Source: Ga0077536 sp943370145 (lineage in GTDB: Bacteria; Pseudomonadota; Gammaproteobacteria; Ga0077536). Taken from it: a stretch of 64,000 nucleotides of DNA. The stretch covers positions 9,302-73,301 of the forward strand of contig CALRPY020000018.1 of NCBI GenBank assembly GCA_943370145.1, written 5' to 3'. Positions 59,702 through 64,000 of the stretch are shown here, in pieces; the stretch's first letter is position 1; every line of letters starts with the position of its first letter. The notes under the pieces were generated by a model. The model saw only the letters and a program-made list of their open reading frames with translations, searched no databases and was not told where the DNA came from. Both the position numbers and the translations under genes were made by a program.

Positions 59702-60335
59702 GGCATGAAGCTGCCGCGGCGACCGGTGGCAGCCACCGGGGACACCGAGAACACAGCGGGGAATTGAGCGGGGGCGCACGGGCGGCGGCGCCGTGCCGAT
59801 CATCGCACCATCCTGCTCGCCGACACTTTCGTCTCCGTTGCTCCGTGGTGAAACCAAACGCTCCTGCGCGACGAGACGCCGCCACTTTTTTTACCACGGA
59901 GGGCACGGAGGGCACGGCGCAGGCAAGAGATAAGACATGCGCCGCCGGCGCGGCAGTGCCCTGCAGCCGCCATAAGCCCACTCCATCCCTCTCGGTGTTC
60001 TCGGTGTTCTCGGTGGCTAATCGGTCCTGGCTGCGGTCGCCACGAACACAGTTGCTCCGTGGTAAGAGTCCGCCGCGTCTGCTACCGCGCATACATCCCG
60101 ATATCATCACGGAGGCCAGGGTGCATGGACTGAAAGTGCCACCGCCGCGGCAAGCACGTGCCAAACCATTTGAACCCGGTGTTCTCCGTGTTCCCGGCGG
60201 CCCATCAGCCTCCTGCGCCCCGCGCACGGCACGGTCGCGCCGCGACCACACCCCCAAGCCCGGATTGCACCGCCGCCGCATACGCGCTACAAGACATCAA
60301 ACCCTGATCAACAACCGCCAGCCGGGAGCAATTCG
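59702..60335. other. Non-coding stretch with short scattered repeats
   Basis: 634 bases without a convincing gene. It holds tandem CTCGGTGTT units (59991-60016), CGGAGGGCA-type units (about 59898-59918), several CTCCGTGGT words (59848, 60057) and CACCGAGAACAC words (about 59740-59755). Such words belong to the scattered GAGAACACCGAG repeat families seen in GC-rich proteobacteria. A small frame on each strand exists but is Arg/Pro-rich and not believable. Confidence 0.6.
59991..60016. repeat. 9-bp tandem repeat CTCGGTGTT, about three units
   Basis: Units at 59991-59999, 60000-60008 and 60009-60016 (last incomplete). The reverse complement of the unit is AACACCGAG, which occurs four times at 63901-63936, so the two arrays face each other around two genes. 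Confidence 0.8.
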
Positions 60336-61556
60336 ATGCCACATCCGATGCCTCATCTACTCGTCATCGGCGGTGGCTTCGCCGGCATGTGGGCGGCGCT
60401 GGCCGGCGCCCGCGAATTCGCGAACGCCGGCATCGAGGCGCGGGTGACCGTGATTGCGCGCGACGAATACCTGACCATCCGCCCGCGCCTGTACGAAGTG
60501 TTCACCGAGACGTTCCGCGCGCCGCTCGCCCCGGTGTTCGCACCGCTCGGCATCAGCCTCGCCGTCGGCGAGGTGCAGGCGATCGATACGCGGGCAGGCC
60601 GTGTCAGCTTCATCGATGGCGACGGCACGCAGCACGGCGCGCACTACGACCGCCTGGTGCTCGCCGCCGGCAGCCGGCAGCGCGCGCTCGACGTGCCCGG
60701 CGCCGCCGAGTTCGCCTTCGACATCGATACCTTCGCCGGCGCGCAACACCTGGACGATCAGCTGCGACGCTGCGTGGATGCGGTCGGCGAAACCGGCGCC
60801 GACACCTTCGTCATCGTCGGCGCGGGCTTCACCGGCATCGAGCTCGCAGCCGAAATGCGCAATCGCCTGCGCGTGCACGGCGGCGACGCCGCGGCCGAGA
60901 GCGCGCGCATCGTGCTCGTCGAACGCGCCCAGGAGGTGGGTCCGGATCTGGGCGCGCAGCCGCGACCGTACATCGAAGAGGCACTGCGCAACGCGCGGGT
61001 CGAGCTCAAGCTCGGCGCAGGCATCGAAGCCATCGAACGCGATGGCGTCATCCTGGCGGGTGGCGAGCGCATCGCCGCCGCGACGGTCATCGTCACCGCC
61101 GGACTCGCCGCAAGCCCGCTCACCGGCCAGCTCGGCGTCGCCACCGATGCCCAGGGCCGCCTGCCCGTCGACACCGCGCTGCGCGTGCAGGGCGTGCCGC
61201 AGGTGTTCGCCGCCGGCGACATCGCGCACGCGAAGACCGACGACACGCACCTTGCGCTGATGTCGTGCCAGCACGCGGTGCCGATGGGCAAGCACGCCGG
61301 CTACAACGCCGCGCGCGAACTGCTGAAACTGCCGCTCGCCGACTATCGCCAGCCCGATTACGTGACCTGCCTCGATCTCGGCGACTACGGCGCGCTGTTG
61401 ACGACCGGTTGGGACCGGCAACCCGCGCAGTGGGGCGCCGAGGTCAAGCCCCTGAAACGCAAGATCAACACCCAGTGGATCTATCCGCCGAGCGGCGACC
61501 GCGACGCCATCCTTGCCGCCGCGGCGCTGGACGCACCGTGGCCGCCGCTGGACTGA
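60336..61556 (+). CDS. Type II NADH dehydrogenase-like flavoprotein
   Basis: 406-residue FAD/NAD(P) pyridine nucleotide-disulfide oxidoreductase fold. The FAD loop is LLVIGGGFAGMWAALAG, the NADH loop FVIVGAGFTGIELAAEM, and the second FAD motif is VFAAGDIAHAKTD. RPRLYEVFTE resembles the NDH-2 active region. It could donate electrons from NADH to quinone at the membrane, although no C-terminal membrane helix is obvious. GGGAGC lies upstream of the ATG at 60336; a second in-frame ATG follows after four codons. Confidence 0.87.
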   Translation: MPHPMPHLLVIGGGFAGMWAALAGAREFANAGIEARVTVIARDEYLTIRPRLYEVFTETFRAPLAPVFAPLGISLAVGEVQAIDTRAGRVSFIDGDGTQHGAHYDRLVLAAGSRQRALDVPGAAEFAFDIDTFAGAQHLDDQLRRCVDAVGETGADTFVIVGAGFTGIELAAEMRNRLRVHGGDAAAESARIVLVERAQEVGPDLGAQPRPYIEEALRNARVELKLGAGIEAIERDGVILAGGERIAAATVIVTAGLAASPLTGQLGVATDAQGRLPVDTALRVQGVPQVFAAGDIAHAKTDDTHLALMSCQHAVPMGKHAGYNAARELLKLPLADYRQPDYVTCLDLGDYGALLTTGWDRQPAQWGAEVKPLKRKINTQWIYPPSGDRDAILAAAALDAPWPPLD

Positions 61557-61563
61557 CGCGCGC

Positions 61564-63567
61564 TCACGTCCCGCCGATGGTGTAATCCCGCTGCTCGCGC
61601 GCGAACTCGATGAAGTAGTCGATCGCGGCGGGATTCATCATCGCGTCGCGACTCACCGCCCTGGCGACATCGAAGCCCATCAGGATCCTGCGCACCGGGA
61701 CCTCGAGCTTCTTGCCGGTCAGGGTGTAGGGCACGGCCTCGACCTGGTAGATGCGATCCGGCACGTGGCGCGGCGAGCACTGTTCGCGCAGCGCATCGTT
61801 GATCCGCTTCGCCATCGCGTCGTCCAGCACGGCGCCGGGCGCGAGCCTGACGAACATCGGCATGAAGAAGCGTCCGCCGGGCAGGTCGAGATTCACGATG
61901 AGACTGTCCTCGACGCCGGGGACCGTTTCCACGGTGCGGTAAATCTCGGCGGTGCCGATGCGCACGCCGTAGCGGTTCAGCGTCGAGTCCGAGCGGCCCT
62001 GGATATAGCAGCCGCCGCGCGCGTTGACCTTGAAGAAGTCGCCGTGTCGCCACTTGCCGGGGAACTCCGCGAAGTAGGAGTCGCGGTAGCGGCGCATGTC
62101 CGGATCGTTCCAGAAATAAAGCGGCATTGACGGCATCGGCTGGCAAACCACCAGTTCGCCAACCTCGTCGACGACGGGCTCGCCGGCCTCGTTCCAGGCC
62201 TGCACGTCGATGCCGAGGCCGCGCACCTGGATCTCGCCGGCAAAGACCGGGACGGTGGTCGCGCCGGTGACGAAACCGGCGCAGACGTCGGTGCCGCCGC
62301 TCTGCGAGGTCACCCACAGATCCCCGGCGACATTGTCGTACAGCCACTGCATCGACTCGGGCGTCACCGGCGAGCCGCTGAGCAGGATGCCTTCGAGCTC
62401 CGGATAGGCGTAACGCTCGCGCGGCACCACGCCCGCCTTCTGCATCATGCCGACATAGGTCGGGCTCGCGCCGAACAGCGTCGCGCCGGATTCGCTCGCC
62501 AGCCGCCACAGGACGTCGACATCGGGGCTTGCCGGATGCCCGTCGTAGATCACCGCGCTCGCACCGGTGATCAACGCACCTATCAGCAGGTTCCACATGA
62601 TCCAGCCGGACGTCGAATAGAAAAACATCGTCGAGCCCGGCCGCAGGTTGCAGTGGAGTCCGAGCCCCTTGTGCAGTTCGAGCGTGATGCCGCCGTGGCC
62701 GTGCACCAGCGCCTTCGGCAGGCCGGTGGTGCCGGACGAGTAGACCACCCACAGCGGATGGTCGAAGGGCAGCTGCTCGAAGACGAGCGGGCCGCTGGCC
62801 GGTCGTGCCAGCAGGGCATCCCAGTCGTGGACGGTCACGCCCTCGCGCGTGGCAGGCGGCGCCGCGCCGCGGTCGTTCAAGCGGAAGTGGACGAGGTGCT
62901 CCAGCGTCGGCAGCGCATCGACGATCTGCGCGGCCTCGGCGCGTCGATCGAAATCCCTGCCACCGTAGCGGTAGCCGTCGACGCAGAAGATCACCTTCGG
63001 CTCGATCTGCTGGAAGCGGTCGAGCACGCTGCGCACGCCGAAGTCGGTCGAGCAGCTCGACCAGATCGCGCCGACGCTCGCCGCCGCAAAGAAGGCGATC
63101 GCCGTGTGCGGGATGTTCGGCATGAAGGACACGACGCGGTCGCCCGGCCGCACGCCGAATTCCCGCAGTCGCGCGGCGAGTCGCGTGACCTGCGCGCTCA
63201 GTTCATCCCAGGTGATGGCCTGCAGCGGCAGGTTTTCCGCCGCGTAGTGCAGCGCCGTCTCGCCGGGCCGGGCGCGACGCAAGACATGCTCTGCGAAGTT
63301 GAGGCGCGCGCCCGGGAACCAGCGCGCGCCGGGCATCGTGGCCTCCGCCAGCACGCACTCCCAGGGCGTCGAGGACTTGATCTCGAAGAAGTCCCAGATG
63401 GCTGCCCAGAAATCCTCGAGATGCGTGACGGACCAGGTCCACAGCGCGTTGTAGTCGTCGAAATGCCGGCCGCGCTCGCGCGCCAGCCAGCGCGTGAAGC
63501 GTGTCAGTTCGGCCTCTTCGATACGTGCCGGGCCTGGCGTCCACAGCAGATCGCCCTCGTTCACCAT
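61564..63567 (-). CDS. Acetoacetyl-CoA synthetase
   Basis: 667-residue adenylate-forming ligase that activates acetoacetate with ATP and CoA. N-terminal RFTRWLARERGRHFDDYNAL and the family FNFAEH-like ARLNFAEHVLRR are diagnostic. The AMP-binding loop is VVYSSGTTGLPKALVHGHGG, followed by TSGWIMWNLLIGAL, the SQSGGTDVCAGF motif and YTLTGKKLEVPVRRI with the catalytic Lys. It converges with the flavoprotein gene, seven bases apart. AAGGAACC precedes the ATG. A role in ketone-body or polyhydroxybutyrate use is likely. Confidence 0.93.
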   Translation of the reverse strand: MVNEGDLLWTPGPARIEEAELTRFTRWLARERGRHFDDYNALWTWSVTHLEDFWAAIWDFFEIKSSTPWECVLAEATMPGARWFPGARLNFAEHVLRRARPGETALHYAAENLPLQAITWDELSAQVTRLAARLREFGVRPGDRVVSFMPNIPHTAIAFFAAASVGAIWSSCSTDFGVRSVLDRFQQIEPKVIFCVDGYRYGGRDFDRRAEAAQIVDALPTLEHLVHFRLNDRGAAPPATREGVTVHDWDALLARPASGPLVFEQLPFDHPLWVVYSSGTTGLPKALVHGHGGITLELHKGLGLHCNLRPGSTMFFYSTSGWIMWNLLIGALITGASAVIYDGHPASPDVDVLWRLASESGATLFGASPTYVGMMQKAGVVPRERYAYPELEGILLSGSPVTPESMQWLYDNVAGDLWVTSQSGGTDVCAGFVTGATTVPVFAGEIQVRGLGIDVQAWNEAGEPVVDEVGELVVCQPMPSMPLYFWNDPDMRRYRDSYFAEFPGKWRHGDFFKVNARGGCYIQGRSDSTLNRYGVRIGTAEIYRTVETVPGVEDSLIVNLDLPGGRFFMPMFVRLAPGAVLDDAMAKRINDALREQCSPRHVPDRIYQVEAVPYTLTGKKLEVPVRRILMGFDVARAVSRDAMMNPAAIDYFIEFAREQRDYTIGGT

Positions 63568-63761
63568 GGCGGTTCCTTGTCAGCTTTCCAGAGTCGGCCG
63601 GCGACTATAGCAAGTTGCGCCGGCAGCTCTTCACCTCTCCCGCTCCGGGCTGTCTCTTGGTCACATCTTGACCTGGATGCTGATCCCTGGCGGCTGCTGG
63701 CCACCGAGCAACTGTGTCCCGCGCTGCGTTCAGACGGCCTCTGCAGGGTCCAGAGCCGAGA

Positions 63762-63792
63762 AAAGGTGTCAGATTTCAAATCTGACACCTTT
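63762..63792. repeat. 31-bp perfect palindrome with 15-bp arms
   Basis: AAAGGTGTCAGATTT, one C, then its exact reverse complement (63778-63792). It is far less GC-rich than its surroundings. The words are like those of REP elements linked to REP-associated tyrosine transposases, but no transposase gene is in the window. Confidence 0.85.
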
Positions 63793-63900
63793 CCTTTCTG
63801 AGGCACGCGGGCGCGGGTCTTCGCCGCTCCCGTCGCGGGCTGTCTCTTGGTCACATTTGGACGCGGGTACCGGGGTGCAGACCTTGATGGGCCACCGAGC

Positions 63901-63936
63901 AACACCGAGAACACCGAGAACACCGAGAACACCGAG
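63901..63936. repeat. 9-bp tandem repeat AACACCGAG, four units
   Basis: Four exact units at 63901-63909, 63910-63918, 63919-63927 and 63928-63936. Opposite in orientation to the CTCGGTGTT array at 59991. Confidence 0.9.
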
Positions 63937-64000
63937 TTTCGAGGGTGCCGAGTCCTTCTTATGACGGGATGCCCTTGCCACGGAACTTGGGTTTTGCCAC

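Larger units (their letters stand above)
63568..64000. other. Non-coding, repeat-rich right end
   Basis: No gene is supported up to the window edge. It contains a duplicated unit (63629-63666 and 63819-63856, 190 bases apart, sharing GGGCTGTCTCTTGGTCACAT), a second shared word GGCCACCGAGCAAC (63699, 63890), a 31-bp palindrome and a four-unit tandem repeat. Confidence 0.6.

Noticed and set aside
63901..63936. CRISPR array at the tandem repeats
   Set aside because: Units are 9 bp with no spacers.

Overview
The window is GC-rich bacterial chromosome. Gene content and order point to a gammaproteobacterium: polA / DUF2782 / thrB as in Pseudomonas, rpoN-hpf-rapZ-HPr next to lptB-lptA-lptC-kdsC-kdsD, and aspS-ruvCAB-ybgC-tolQRAB-pal-cpoB. 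The genus cannot be fixed from the sequence. Coding density is high, and most genes up to about 30 kb are core housekeeping genes.

Layout. 1-5.1 kb: hisA (cut by the window edge), polA, a DUF2782 protein and homoserine kinase. 5.1-14.5 kb: an OmpA-like lipoprotein, then one long minus-strand series holding the PTS phosphorelay (EI, HPr), rapZ, hpf, rpoN, the Lpt lipopolysaccharide-export genes and the Kdo-synthesis genes. 14.6-17.6 kb: a MurU-like nucleotidyltransferase and an unusual lytic transglycosylase with two solute-binding domains. 17.6-29.6 kb: queC, Tol-Pal, ruvABC, nadA, aspS and an FmdB-type zinc ribbon, all on the minus strand. 29.7-31.1 kb: a YeeE/YedE sulfur transporter and tRNA-Lys(UUU).

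Accessory part. A 4.9-kb island (31016-35933) sits in the 3' half of tRNA-Lys, bounded by a perfect 40-bp direct repeat. It has no recognisable integrase. It carries a TetR regulator and three genes for an alpha/beta hydrolase, an atypical SDR and a luciferase-like monooxygenase. The same 8+2+8 palindrome lies at the tetR promoter/start codon and again upstream of the hydrolase gene, so the control circuit can be read from the DNA. From 36 to 41 kb come small or poorly known genes (DUF4239, coiled-coil proteins, an FMN-binding glutamate-synthase-like enzyme, DUF202, MarC).

Sulfur and hydrogen part. 40.6-46.9 kb holds an intact MarC gene, an anaerobic sulfatase maturase, a Ser-type arylsulfatase, a truncated second MarC copy and a DszB-like desulfinase. 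The two MarC copies form direct repeats around the sulfatase/maturase pair. A GGACC-TT-GGTCC element recurs upstream of three of these genes. 47.2-57.2 kb is a compact operon for a group 3b-type NiFe hydrogenase (beta subunit, cyclic-nucleotide-binding protein, gamma, small, large, protease) followed by hypA(short)-hypF-hypC-hypD-hypE. A perfect FNR/ANR box lies in front of it. hypB is absent and the HypA protein lacks its zinc domain.

Right end: an outer-membrane protein, a DUF2252 protein, a type II NADH dehydrogenase-like flavoprotein and acetoacetyl-CoA synthetase. These last two genes lie between non-coding stretches with 9-bp tandem repeats; the right one also has a 31-bp palindrome. 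Together the accessory genes suggest an organism able to live with little or no oxygen, use H2/NAD(P)H and handle organic sulfur compounds; this is inference from gene content.
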